A stretch of 25,511 nucleotides of DNA. It comes from a virus. The stretch spans positions 1-25,511 of the IMG/VR virus record IMGVR_UViG_3300043446_001777; one strand, 5' to 3'. Every line of letters starts with the position of its first letter. The first letter of the stretch is position 1. This document shows, piece after piece, positions 6,990-13,441 of the stretch. The translations under genes and the position numbers were made by a program. The notes below the pieces were generated by a model. It ran no database searches and had not been told where the DNA came from. It saw only the letters and a list, made by a program, of their open reading frames with translations.

Positions 6990-8566
6990 TTCCATTCTCT
7001 CCGTATCACTCGGTAAAATTTGCCATCCTTTTTGTACTCCACCAGTGACGGGGGATGTGAACCCTTCATTGATGCAACTGCTTCATCCAAGCTTTGCGCA
7101 CTTGTATGAACTCCTGCGCTTCTGGCGATAGTGATGAAGTTTTGCGCAGCTTTCTGGCCCGCATAGCCATCATGCATGACTGGCAGATACTCGGTCACAG
7201 GGACATCACTCAGCCCCCCGTAATAAGTCACAGCCAGCATCTCTTTCCCACTGGTGCGGCTTAGGTGTTTGCGCCACGTCCAGCTTGTGACCTCCATCTC
7301 AATCCCTTCAATGCCCATGATGTCGTCAAGATGGAGAGTCAACTCCTTTTTGACTGGTGGCGGGAAAGGGTGTCCGCATGCCGGGCAAGTTATCGCAGAG
7401 ATAGCGCACAGCTCGTCACAGTTATCGCAAACCTTAACAGGTGCCTCACCGTTACCGGATCCAGCCTTCTTAGGTGGCTGGACGTTGGTAATTGGCCCGT
7501 GCGTACTGACCACACCGGCAAAGTCCAGAACTAGACAATGATCGGTGTGGCTCTTTGGCCTGAGACCTCGGCCGGCCATCTGAACGTAAAGAGCTGGAGA
7601 CATCGTCGGCCGAAGCATGGCAATCAAGTCAATATCAGGGTAATCAAAGCCCGTCGTTAGCACATTGGCGTTGGTTAATGCCCTGATTTGCCCTGCTTTG
7701 TACTCCTTTAGACAACTTTCCCGTTCAGCCTTCGGCATCTCACCTGTAATGCACTTTGCAGTCACTCCGCAATCATTCAGCACATCGGCAACCGCATGAG
7801 CATGCTTCACGCCAGCACAAAAGAACAGCCACGCCTTACGATCACCTGCCAGCCTAATGACTTCTTGCACAGCAGCTAGGTTGTTCTCGTCCGTGTTCAC
7901 TGCGGCCTGCAACTCGGACTCTATGTACTCGCCACCTCTCTTGTGTACACCAGCGACATCTAGCTGAGACTTGGTTACTTTTGAACGTAATTGGGACAAA
8001 TGCTTCTTGTGAATCAGCTCCTCAATGCTAACCGGCTCAATCAGATCATCAAACAACGCGGGCTTGTCAGTGATCAAACCATGCCCCAGGCGGTAGGGTG
8101 TGGCCGTAAGCCCCACAATCCGCATGGCTGGGTTGATCATCTTTAATTCGGCCAGCAGAGTACGATAACCGCCCTCATCGTTGTGGTTCACTAGGTGGCA
8201 CTCATCAATCAGCACCAAGTCAATGTGCCCCAACAGCTTGGCTTTGTTGCGTAATGACTGAATGCCGGCAAAGGTAATCGGCTCGCCAAGTTGCTTTTTC
8301 CCTATGCTTGCACTATAAATACCCATTGGCGCCCCAGGCCAATGGAGGCGCATTTTCTCCGCGTTTTGCTCAATCAGCTCCTTTACATGGGTGAGCATTA
8401 GAACCCGGGTCTCAGGCCAATTTTGCAAGGCATCTTTGCACAGAGCCGCTACGATGTGGCTTTTACCTGATCCGGTGGGCAGCACTAGACAAGGATTGCC
8501 TTCGTTACCAGCGGCAAACCATGCGTAGAGTTGATTGATGGTTCGTTGTTGGTAGTCACGGAGCAT
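6986..8566 (-). CDS. SF2 DEAD/DEAH-type helicase (DECH box) with C-terminal zinc ribbon
   Basis: The protein has 526 residues from ATG 8566, which has AAGGAAA 6 nt upstream; a TTG two codons earlier lies too close to it. Motifs are: Q-motif-like LRDYQQRTI at 2-10, Walker A PTGSGKS (~30-36), Walker B as DECH (~121-124), motif III LTATPYR (~153-159), a second RecA lobe with TTGFDYPDIDL (~304-314), and motif VI QMAGRGLRP (~329-337). After the core comes a Cys cluster CDNCDELC...CPAC (~380-397) likely to bind zinc. This is the Rad3/SSL2-like helicase commonly found in phage replication modules, where it is thought to unwind or remodel DNA. It overlaps the upstream small gene by 11 nt and the downstream gene by ATGA. 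Confidence 0.9.
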   Translation of the reverse strand: MLRDYQQRTINQLYAWFAAGNEGNPCLVLPTGSGKSHIVAALCKDALQNWPETRVLMLTHVKELIEQNAEKMRLHWPGAPMGIYSASIGKKQLGEPITFAGIQSLRNKAKLLGHIDLVLIDECHLVNHNDEGGYRTLLAELKMINPAMRIVGLTATPYRLGHGLITDKPALFDDLIEPVSIEELIHKKHLSQLRSKVTKSQLDVAGVHKRGGEYIESELQAAVNTDENNLAAVQEVIRLAGDRKAWLFFCAGVKHAHAVADVLNDCGVTAKCITGEMPKAERESCLKEYKAGQIRALTNANVLTTGFDYPDIDLIAMLRPTMSPALYVQMAGRGLRPKSHTDHCLVLDFAGVVSTHGPITNVQPPKKAGSGNGEAPVKVCDNCDELCAISAITCPACGHPFPPPVKKELTLHLDDIMGIEGIEMEVTSWTWRKHLSRTSGKEMLAVTYYGGLSDVPVTEYLPVMHDGYAGQKAAQNFITIARSAGVHTSAQSLDEAVASMKGSHPPSLVEYKKDGKFYRVIRREWK

Positions 8567-8783
8567 TGTCAATTTCCTTGGAAATGCATCGTCTAATATC
8601 GTTCATTCCAATTGAATTGACATCCTCATCCCAAATATCAGCAAGTTCTGCAATCATATTTTCAACATAAGCAAGTGCGGCTAACCTTGCAAAATGTTTA
8701 AAAATAATCAAATTACTTCCCATGTAACAAATTGGGTTAAATCCTGCTTTATTTGCCAATTCAACAATTTGTTCGCTTTTCAT
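8556..8783 (-). CDS. Hypothetical protein (75 aa)
   Basis: ATG 8783 follows the methyltransferase TAA directly (TAAATG) and at the same time overlaps the stop of the alternative frame (ATGA, 8783-8780). The sequence MKSEQIVELANKAGF, then IIFKHFARLAALAYVENMIAEL, is predicted helical, with a mildly hydrophobic middle and an acidic C-terminus. Small phage proteins beginning in this way are common and uncharacterised. It overlaps the helicase start by 11 nt, so translation of the two is probably linked. Confidence 0.7.
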   Translation of the reverse strand: MKSEQIVELANKAGFNPICYMGSNLIIFKHFARLAALAYVENMIAELADIWDEDVNSIGMNDIRRCISKEIDNAP

Positions 8784-9601
8784 TTAGCCCCCAAGGAATC
8801 TGTATGCTGTTGCCGCTTGGAACGGGACTTGCGCGTTACCCAATCCTTTAAGACGGTGAACCCTATCGGAAACCCCATCATCCATTCGATCCACAACGGA
8901 TTCAACTTTCCACCAACTTGGCTCGCCAAAGTCGGTGTATTCCGTTTGGCTTCGCTCGGCGCGTTGGTTTCTTTGGCGTTGTGTGCCGTTGGAGTCGGCC
9001 ACATTTGACGACCGACAATCGTTTCCAGATTTGGAAATCGTTTGCTGTCCCATGCTGATGCTGGAGTTATCGTTGCCGCCATTGCTGCATTTGCCCTTGG
9101 CGTTGGCAAGTAAAAACCATCGGTCTCTCTGATGATTCGCTCCGACATCGGATGCGCGAATGCAACACCATCTTGCGTCATACCCCATCGAGGCCAAGTC
9201 TCCAAGTACGGTTCCCAACCCGTTACTAAGGATTGCTGATACGTTTTCCAAGAACAATTTTCTTGGTCGTACCACGCCAGCAATCCGCAAGACTTCTCGG
9301 TAAAGACCAGATCGGGTTCCCTCAGATACGCCTGCCTGCTTTCCAGCAATGCTAATGTCTTGGCAAGGGAATCCTGCATGTATGCAATCCACTTTTCCGG
9401 CGTACTCGGATGGATCAAACAATTGAACGTCCCCTTCCCACACTTGCAATCTTGGGAACCATCCGTCTGCTGCTCGTTCTCTGAGAACTTGGCAGGCATA
9501 TCCGTCTCGCTCAACAGCGATAACTGGCGTGTGCCCGAGGATGAGGTCTGCAAGCAGTCCTCCTCCGTGTCCAGCAAATAGGTGCATTGTTTTGATTTCA
9601 T
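8780..9601 (-). CDS. Second long ORF overprinted on the methyltransferase gene (273 aa)
   Basis: This frame, shifted against the methyltransferase, is open for 273 codons from ATG 9601, only 7 nt inside the methyltransferase start. It ends in a TGA that forms ATGA with the next gene. The translation carries motifs I recall from a widespread phage protein family seen beside C5 methyltransferases: STPEKWIAYMQDSLAKTL (66-83), CSWKTYQQSL (116-125), ETWPRWGM (134-141), LPTPRA and WPTPTAHN (165-170, 201-208), and LNPLWIEWMMGFPIG (233-247). The function is unknown. Motifs could be conserved only because the enzyme frame is conserved, so expression remains unproven. It would share the methyltransferase ribosome site or be re-initiated. 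Confidence 0.5.
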   Translation of the reverse strand: MKSKQCTYLLDTEEDCLQTSSSGTRQLSLLSETDMPAKFSENEQQTDGSQDCKCGKGTFNCLIHPSTPEKWIAYMQDSLAKTLALLESRQAYLREPDLVFTEKSCGLLAWYDQENCSWKTYQQSLVTGWEPYLETWPRWGMTQDGVAFAHPMSERIIRETDGFYLPTPRANAAMAATITPASAWDSKRFPNLETIVGRQMWPTPTAHNAKETNAPSEAKRNTPTLASQVGGKLNPLWIEWMMGFPIGFTVLKDWVTRKSRSKRQQHTDSLGAK

Positions 9602-9608
9602 GTTTCAT
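8784..9608 (-). CDS. dcm: DNA cytosine-C5 methyltransferase
   Basis: This enzyme transfers a methyl group from S-adenosylmethionine to cytosine C5 in DNA. From ATG 9608 (ATGA overlap with the nuclease stop; GAGG 8 nt upstream) it has 274 residues. Motif I is HLFAGHGG near 9-16. The catalytic loop is GFPCQDIS with Cys82. ENV follows at 121-123, QRDRWF at 160-165 and the C-terminal motif GLGNAQVP at 255-262. The variable segment of ~80 residues between QRDRWF and GLGNAQVP is the likely target-recognition region and is short and hydrophilic. No restriction endonuclease gene is adjacent, so protection against host restriction is the simplest role. Almost the whole gene is also open in another frame (see the entry at 8780-9601). 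The symbol is generic. Confidence 0.9.
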   Translation of the reverse strand: MKHEIKTMHLFAGHGGGLLADLILGHTPVIAVERDGYACQVLRERAADGWFPRLQVWEGDVQLFDPSEYAGKVDCIHAGFPCQDISIAGKQAGVSEGTRSGLYREVLRIAGVVRPRKLFLENVSAILSNGLGTVLGDLASMGYDARWCCIRASDVGANHQRDRWFLLANAKGKCSNGGNDNSSISMGQQTISKSGNDCRSSNVADSNGTQRQRNQRAERSQTEYTDFGEPSWWKVESVVDRMDDGVSDRVHRLKGLGNAQVPFQAATAYRFLGG

Positions 9609-10624
9609 TTCGCCACCCTCGACCCAGCCCATTCGCCTCTTAGCTTTTGAACAGCTTCATCAGCGCAAGCCTCAGCATTCGCCAACAGTTCTTTGCTTGA
9701 ATAGACGCCATCGCCTGGTTCGCCATTCGCCAAAGCTTTGCCGTTTATGATGTAGATGGCTTGCCATTCATTTGCGCTCTCTTTACGCTCCCAAGGCACC
9801 AGATCCGGGTGCAGCACGTGAGCCTCGCATCCGTGGTGCTGTGCATCAGTTGGAATAATGTCATCCCACCTAGCACAATGCCACGTGCTATCACTCAAAG
9901 CCGATGAATGCGCACAGGTGCGACAGTTCACTTCCTTGGTGGTCTTGCTGCCAAAACATTGATCATGGCCTGGGCAGTATTTGCACTCGTACCATGTTGG
10001 ATCAACGCTCAACGGCTCCGGCATGCGGTCAGACAAGGTGATCCGGCGGCCCCGATCCACAAACTTTTGAGCGGCTTCTTTGTCTAGGCGCACCCGCTCT
10101 GTGTAGAGCCGATCATCATCTTTGCAGACCGCCACATACAGAGCACGATCCAATCCAGTGCCCCACATGTAAACCTGCATCTGAGCCCAGTGCATCGGCT
10201 TGGCGGCTTGCACACCCTTTGAATTCAACTCATTAAAAGACTTTAACGAATGAGTCTTGAACTCAGCGATGTGAGGAGTCTTAACAGCACCTGGCACGCC
10301 TTTTTCAATACGGGCATCAATCGAGCCAGACACATGGCAATCAAAATCAACCCGGCTCTGGCCTTCAGAGGGAGTCCTAACATCAAGCCCAATTGCGCGA
10401 AGATCATTGATAATTTGCTGCTCTTCATTGTGACCCCTGCGAAATAGCCTCAACATGCGGCCAGAAAACTTTTCAACGACCGCCCACCTAAATGACAGCC
10501 ACAGCCAGCGGTCACACTTGTGACCCAGCATTGACGCGCCAAGGTGAGGGCGTGGTCTTTCTTGTTTTGCCTCGTGTACTTCGTCGATCAAAGTTGGTAT
10601 AGAATCAAGTTCTGGAATTTGCAA
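9605..10624 (-). CDS. Cas4/RecB-like PD-(D/E)xK exonuclease with Fe-S cluster cysteines
   Basis: The protein has 339 residues from a TTG start (10624) with a strong GGAGG site. The nuclease core shows Asp103 in SGSIDARIE and Glu121-x-Lys123 in IAEFKTHS, followed by the QMQVYMW helix with its Gln. Cys37 near the N-terminus and Cys214, Cys217 and Cys223 (YECKYCPGHDQC) after the core match the one-plus-three cysteine arrangement that holds a 4Fe-4S cluster in Cas4, AddB and phage RecB-like exonucleases. A second set, Cys234, Cys237, Cys250 and Cys266, follows and suggests an added zinc-finger-like module. It likely resects DNA ends for recombination with the Sak4-like and DUF669 proteins upstream. 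Its TGA overlaps the methyltransferase ATG. Confidence 0.85.
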   Translation of the reverse strand: MQIPELDSIPTLIDEVHEAKQERPRPHLGASMLGHKCDRWLWLSFRWAVVEKFSGRMLRLFRRGHNEEQQIINDLRAIGLDVRTPSEGQSRVDFDCHVSGSIDARIEKGVPGAVKTPHIAEFKTHSLKSFNELNSKGVQAAKPMHWAQMQVYMWGTGLDRALYVAVCKDDDRLYTERVRLDKEAAQKFVDRGRRITLSDRMPEPLSVDPTWYECKYCPGHDQCFGSKTTKEVNCRTCAHSSALSDSTWHCARWDDIIPTDAQHHGCEAHVLHPDLVPWERKESANEWQAIYIINGKALANGEPGDGVYSSKELLANAEACADEAVQKLRGEWAGSRVAK

Positions 10625-10660
10625 TTTGTCCTCCGTTTCTGCCTAAAAAGCAGTTGCAAC

Positions 10661-10687
10661 AGCCCCTCTCATGAGGGGCTTTTTTTT
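10661..10687 (+). terminator. Strong stem-loop with T8 tract, oriented to the right
   Basis: AGCCCCTC (10661-10668) pairs perfectly with GAGGGGCT (10673-10680) around a TCAT loop and is followed by eight T on the plus strand. This is a textbook intrinsic terminator for rightward transcription, yet both flanking genes run leftward. In the leftward direction the stem is followed by mixed sequence and only later by T5, so it would be weak. It lies in the gap between the DUF669 and exonuclease genes. Confidence 0.75.
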
Positions 10688-10689
10688 GG

Positions 10690-11169
10690 TTACTTCTTAA
10701 CCCAAAAAGGTGCAGCTTTTGCGTTCGTGGGCGCAGAAGGTGCGGCAGAAGGCAAGCCAGAGATTGCGCCTTCAACAGCCTTGAACCCTTTGACCTCGTT
10801 GCGATCACCATACTTCTCATCGGCTTTTACATCCAGCTTGATGACCAAGTTTCCGCCGATCAACTGGTCAGAATCGGTAACGCGGGCAAGCCCGATTGCT
10901 CGCATAATTTCGCCGAGTTGCTGACGCCCAATCTCCTCAGTTCTTGCGCTCTCATTCTTGATGTTGAGATTGCCAAAAACGACGCGGCCTTCGTGAGTAG
11001 GGCCAGTAATTGAATACTTTACGGCAATGTACTCGCCCGTTCCTGACTTGGTTTCCTTTACTTCTGCGCCGGAAATGGTCGCAGAGTACCAGCCAGCAGG
11101 CAGGGGGCTAAAGTTCTTGCTAGCTTCTGGCAGGTCGGAAACGTCAAATGATTGAGAGAGGAATGCCAT
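10690..11169 (-). CDS. DUF669 family protein, possible ssDNA-binding protein
   Basis: The protein has 159 residues from ATG 11169 with AAAGGA upstream; the previous gene ends 2 nt before. The N-terminus FDVSDLPEASKNFSPLPAGWYSATISGAEVKETKSG and the following GEYIAVKYSITGP and VVFGNLNIKN are typical of DUF669 proteins, which occur in phage recombination modules beside RecA/Sak4-type ATPases. A beta-rich core ending in VIKLDVKADEKYGDRNEVKGF is followed by a flexible Pro/Ala tail with PFWVKK, as in SSB-like proteins with disordered C-termini. The ssDNA-binding role is an inference from neighbourhood and fold predictions known for the family. Confidence 0.85.
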   Translation of the reverse strand: MAFLSQSFDVSDLPEASKNFSPLPAGWYSATISGAEVKETKSGTGEYIAVKYSITGPTHEGRVVFGNLNIKNESARTEEIGRQQLGEIMRAIGLARVTDSDQLIGGNLVIKLDVKADEKYGDRNEVKGFKAVEGAISGLPSAAPSAPTNAKAAPFWVKK

Positions 11170-11171
11170 GA

Positions 11172-11570
11172 TTAGTCCTTTCGTGTAATTGCAAAAGATG
11201 GCCGTGAGGCCGTGGTGGTAATTGCGTCAAGCAGAGGAGTTGTGATTGACTCATGAGCAGACTTCCACACGCTCATGTTGATCTCTGGCTTCCATCTGAA
11301 CAGACTGGCGAGGTGTTCGGTTAAACCGGCTTCCTCTGCTATGGCTTGCAGCTTATCAGAATTGACCTTTCGGTCAAGCCTGCTAGCTATCTTTATTTCG
11401 TAGAACCCGGCTCGCTCGGTGGTGGTACCCTCCAGGTTCTCCGGCAAAACCATGGCCTGAACAATCTGATCTTCAATGGTTCTGCGGCGTGTTGTTGCTT
11501 CCTTCTCTTCCAGCTTTGCAGCTTCCCACTGGGCTGCAAGGAATTGAAGGTCGGTTTTAATGAATGTCAT
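11172..11570 (-). CDS. Hypothetical protein of the recombination module (132 aa)
   Basis: The start is ATG 11570, which overlaps the preceding stop as ATGA and has a poly-G Shine-Dalgarno (GGGGGG); the longer upstream frame is shadow sequence. TDLQFLAAQWEAAKLEEKEAT is a helical N-terminus, followed by TTRRRTIEDQIVQAM, and a middle with YEIKIASRLDRKVNSDKLQAI then SLFRWKPEINMSVWKSA. This type of protein is often found directly next to DUF669 and nuclease genes in phages, with no known activity. The position suggests an accessory part in recombination or replication. Confidence 0.75.
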   Translation of the reverse strand: MTFIKTDLQFLAAQWEAAKLEEKEATTRRRTIEDQIVQAMVLPENLEGTTTERAGFYEIKIASRLDRKVNSDKLQAIAEEAGLTEHLASLFRWKPEINMSVWKSAHESITTPLLDAITTTASRPSFAITRKD

Positions 11571-11998
11571 TTGCCCCCCCTTGCTCTGATTGCGGTAGCC
11601 ATCTCTTTCCCAATCCCAGGTGCTACATACGCTTCGCACAGCTTCGCGCACTCCTCGCGCTCGGCTGCTGCGACTAGCTCTGCGAAATGCTCAAGCTCAG
11701 ATTGAAACATTTCCATGACGGGTGTTAGCTTTGCCTCGTCTGCCCGTTTAATGATGTGCTTTGATTCATTAGCGATTCGGTCTGCCTCTGCTGCTTGACA
11801 TAGGTCAGGATCCAATCTGAAACCTGCACCAAAAATTAGCGGGATGGGGTCGTAGTCGGTCCCCTCGGCTTCCTGTATACGCCCTTGCAGATCCAGGCAT
11901 TTGTCGTGTAGATCCATGACTTTTGCATAAAGATCTTGGCCTTGCTCTTGCATCGCGTTGTGCTCTTTTTTCAGGTCGTTAATTTGTTTTGGTGTCAT
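11567..11998 (-). CDS. Hypothetical protein with EREECAKLCE...AIRARG tail (143 aa)
   Basis: The N-terminal ~45 residues form a charged coiled coil (INDLKKEHNAMQEQGQDLYAKVMDL). The C-terminus AAEREECAKLCEAYVAPG...EMATAIRARGGK is a module seen at the ends of many unrelated small proteobacterial phage proteins, here with two Cys five residues apart. The module's function is unknown. The start overlaps the end of a small membrane protein and the end overlaps the next start, both as ATGA. A related AAAIRARG ending is found in the 14430-14783 gene. Confidence 0.7.
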   Translation of the reverse strand: MTPKQINDLKKEHNAMQEQGQDLYAKVMDLHDKCLDLQGRIQEAEGTDYDPIPLIFGAGFRLDPDLCQAAEADRIANESKHIIKRADEAKLTPVMEMFQSELEHFAELVAAAEREECAKLCEAYVAPGIGKEMATAIRARGGK

Positions 11999-12183
11999 TT
12001 CTTCCCTTTCTTTGCTGTACTGAAATACTGTTTAGATCGATAGCTTGCCACCCGCATTTCAAAACAGGATGCGAAGAAGCCCAGGGTGCACAGCGTGATC
12101 AATCCGTCTGCCAGTTCTGCAAATCCTTGGGCAATTCCAAGCAGGTGAGATGCGCGTGTTGGGTGTCTCCAGCGGTAAATCAT
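11995..12183 (-). CDS. Small membrane-associated protein (62 aa)
   Basis: A basic N-terminus (YRWRHPTRASH) is followed by a hydrophobic stretch LLGIAQGFAELADGLITLCTLGFFASCF with one Glu and one Asp in it, then a basic tail (YRSKQYFSTAKKGKK). This predicts one helix in or on the membrane. Its ATG overlaps the stop of an 11-codon ORF as ATGA, and its own stop overlaps the next gene as ATGA. It has no clear ribosome site of its own, so it likely depends on re-initiation. I recall similar small proteins in phage early operons, without function. Confidence 0.65.
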   Translation of the reverse strand: MIYRWRHPTRASHLLGIAQGFAELADGLITLCTLGFFASCFEMRVASYRSKQYFSTAKKGKK

Positions 12184-12215
12184 TTCATCGTCTCGCGGAT
12201 AAGTGATGTAGTCAT
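12180..12215 (-). CDS. 11-codon mini-ORF coupled to the membrane protein
   Basis: ATG 12215 follows a GGGGG Shine-Dalgarno placed directly after the upstream TAA. The peptide is MTTSLIRETMK and its TGA overlaps the ATG of the 62-residue membrane protein (ATGA at 12183-12180). The mini-ORF carries the only good ribosome site in this junction, so it may exist to deliver ribosomes to the next start. Whether the peptide itself matters is unknown. Confidence 0.45.
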   Translation of the reverse strand: MTTSLIRETMK

Positions 12216-12226
12216 ATCAATCCCCC

Positions 12227-12466
12227 TTAGCGTTGCACAAAACCCATGCGGCGAATGCCTAGCTCAATCAGCATGGCTGCGTCCTCAAGTCCGTTATCAC
12301 TGCTGCTCATGGCGGTTGCCCACTCTCCCCCTGTGCGCTTACCAACGATGCCAACGCTTATGACATTCCCCGCTTTTGCTTCTTTGAGCCAGGACTCCAG
12401 CAGGTTAATGGCGTCTTGTGTGTGCGGGCTTGCCACCTTAATGAACGGCTTCACGGTATCTGTCAT
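12227..12466 (-). CDS. Hypothetical protein (79 aa)
   Basis: ATG 12466 overlaps the preceding stop (ATGA) and has GGGAGGGGG upstream. The sequence HTQDAINLLESWLKEAKAGNVISVGIVGKRTGGEWATAMSSSDN, then LEDAAMLIELGIRRMGFVQR, predicts a small alpha/beta domain. Proteins with this central pattern occur as hypotheticals in many proteobacterial prophages. No function is assigned. Confidence 0.7.
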   Translation of the reverse strand: MTDTVKPFIKVASPHTQDAINLLESWLKEAKAGNVISVGIVGKRTGGEWATAMSSSDNGLEDAAMLIELGIRRMGFVQR

Positions 12467-12765
12467 TTCGTCCCCCTCCCAATCTCAGCAGCAGCTCGCG
12501 TAATTGCACGGCGGGTGTCAGCATATGAATCTTTGTTGTAATCTTCTGAGATAACTTCAGATCGACCATAAAAATCGCTTACTGTTACTCCATCATCTGG
12601 GTGCTGCCCGACCCAAAGATGCAACTTCACAGCCAGCCGGAGTGCATCACCGTCGTTGTTAAGTGGATCAAATAGCCAACGGCAATCAGTCGATAAACGG
12701 TCGCCGATTGCTTCTTCAATCCCCACTGCTTTCGCAGCAAACTTTAGTAGTTCGCGGTCTGTCAT
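12463..12765 (-). CDS. Hypothetical phage protein (100 aa)
   Basis: ATG 12765 overlaps the Sak4-like gene's TGA (ATGA) after a GGGGGG ribosome site. LLKFAAKAVGIEEAI, WLFDPLNNDGDALRLAVKLHL and the ending DTRRAITRAAAEIGRG form a layout familiar from phage 'ninX-like/DUF2591-like' small proteins, which carry an N-terminal AAKAxG helix and a WNPL(x)DDGDALRL core. I use this only as a resemblance. Function is unknown. Confidence 0.7.
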   Translation of the reverse strand: MTDRELLKFAAKAVGIEEAIGDRLSTDCRWLFDPLNNDGDALRLAVKLHLWVGQHPDDGVTVSDFYGRSEVISEDYNKDSYADTRRAITRAAAEIGRGTK

Positions 12766-13439
12766 CCCTGCCCCCCAATCTTGGCAATGATTGCACCCAA
12801 ATCAGGCGCTTCCCACATGTCCAACTTGCCTGAACGATCCTTAGCCAGCCAAACACCATCCCCATCGCACATCAGGGCGCGTTGGGTTTTGCCGTCTGCA
12901 TCCTTCTCAACACGCAAAGCCAGCACTTCGTCAAAAAAATAAGGCAATGCCTGGCCGGTCTTGTTACCAGGCATAGAGGGGCTATACATCATTTTGGCTA
13001 GTTCATCTTGGCTCTTTTCTAGCTTTGCACTCATGTAAACGTGGCGGCCAGGCAGATCCCGAAAGGCTCGGATCACATCGGCCATTTGCTCCTGCATAGA
13101 ACCGTAAGCGGCCCTCGGGTCTTTGTTGTGCTTTTTCTCATAGTTCAGCACCACCTCGGCAATCTCCGAGATAGAGTCAATCGCTACTGACTGGAAAGCC
13201 TCGGACTCCTTTGACTTTGTAAGCCACTCATAGGCTTCTCGCAGCTCATCCATGGAGCTGATCTCAATGAAGGGCACGTCGGCCCCGGCGATTGATAGGA
13301 GACCGCCTTCGGCAGATAAAACTACAGGGCTGGGAAGCGTAGGGATAAGGGAAGTCTTGCCTGCGCCAGCAGCGCCATATACGAGGAGCTTTACGCCCGA
13401 TGCGGCCAGTTGGCCTGTGGTTTTGAGATTGATAGCCAT
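12762..13439 (-). CDS. Sak4-like RecA-fold ATPase (single-strand annealing type)
   Basis: The protein has 225 residues from ATG 13439, preceded by AAGGAA. Walker A is GAAGAGKTS at 22-30 and the Walker B region is FQSVAIDSISEI near 92-103. RHVYMSAKLEK and the closing GDGVWLAKDRSGKLD are typical of the phage AAA_24/Sak4 group, a compact RecA-like family that acts in DNA single-strand annealing or recombination. The upstream extension of this frame into the GC repeat is artefactual, because the repeat is open in all frames. It lies 2 nt downstream of the Gly-X repeat gene and is followed by two small genes, then the DUF669 and nuclease genes. Confidence 0.85.
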   Translation of the reverse strand: MAINLKTTGQLAASGVKLLVYGAAGAGKTSLIPTLPSPVVLSAEGGLLSIAGADVPFIEISSMDELREAYEWLTKSKESEAFQSVAIDSISEIAEVVLNYEKKHNKDPRAAYGSMQEQMADVIRAFRDLPGRHVYMSAKLEKSQDELAKMMYSPSMPGNKTGQALPYFFDEVLALRVEKDADGKTQRALMCDGDGVWLAKDRSGKLDMWEAPDLGAIIAKIGGQG

Positions 13440-13441
13440 TT

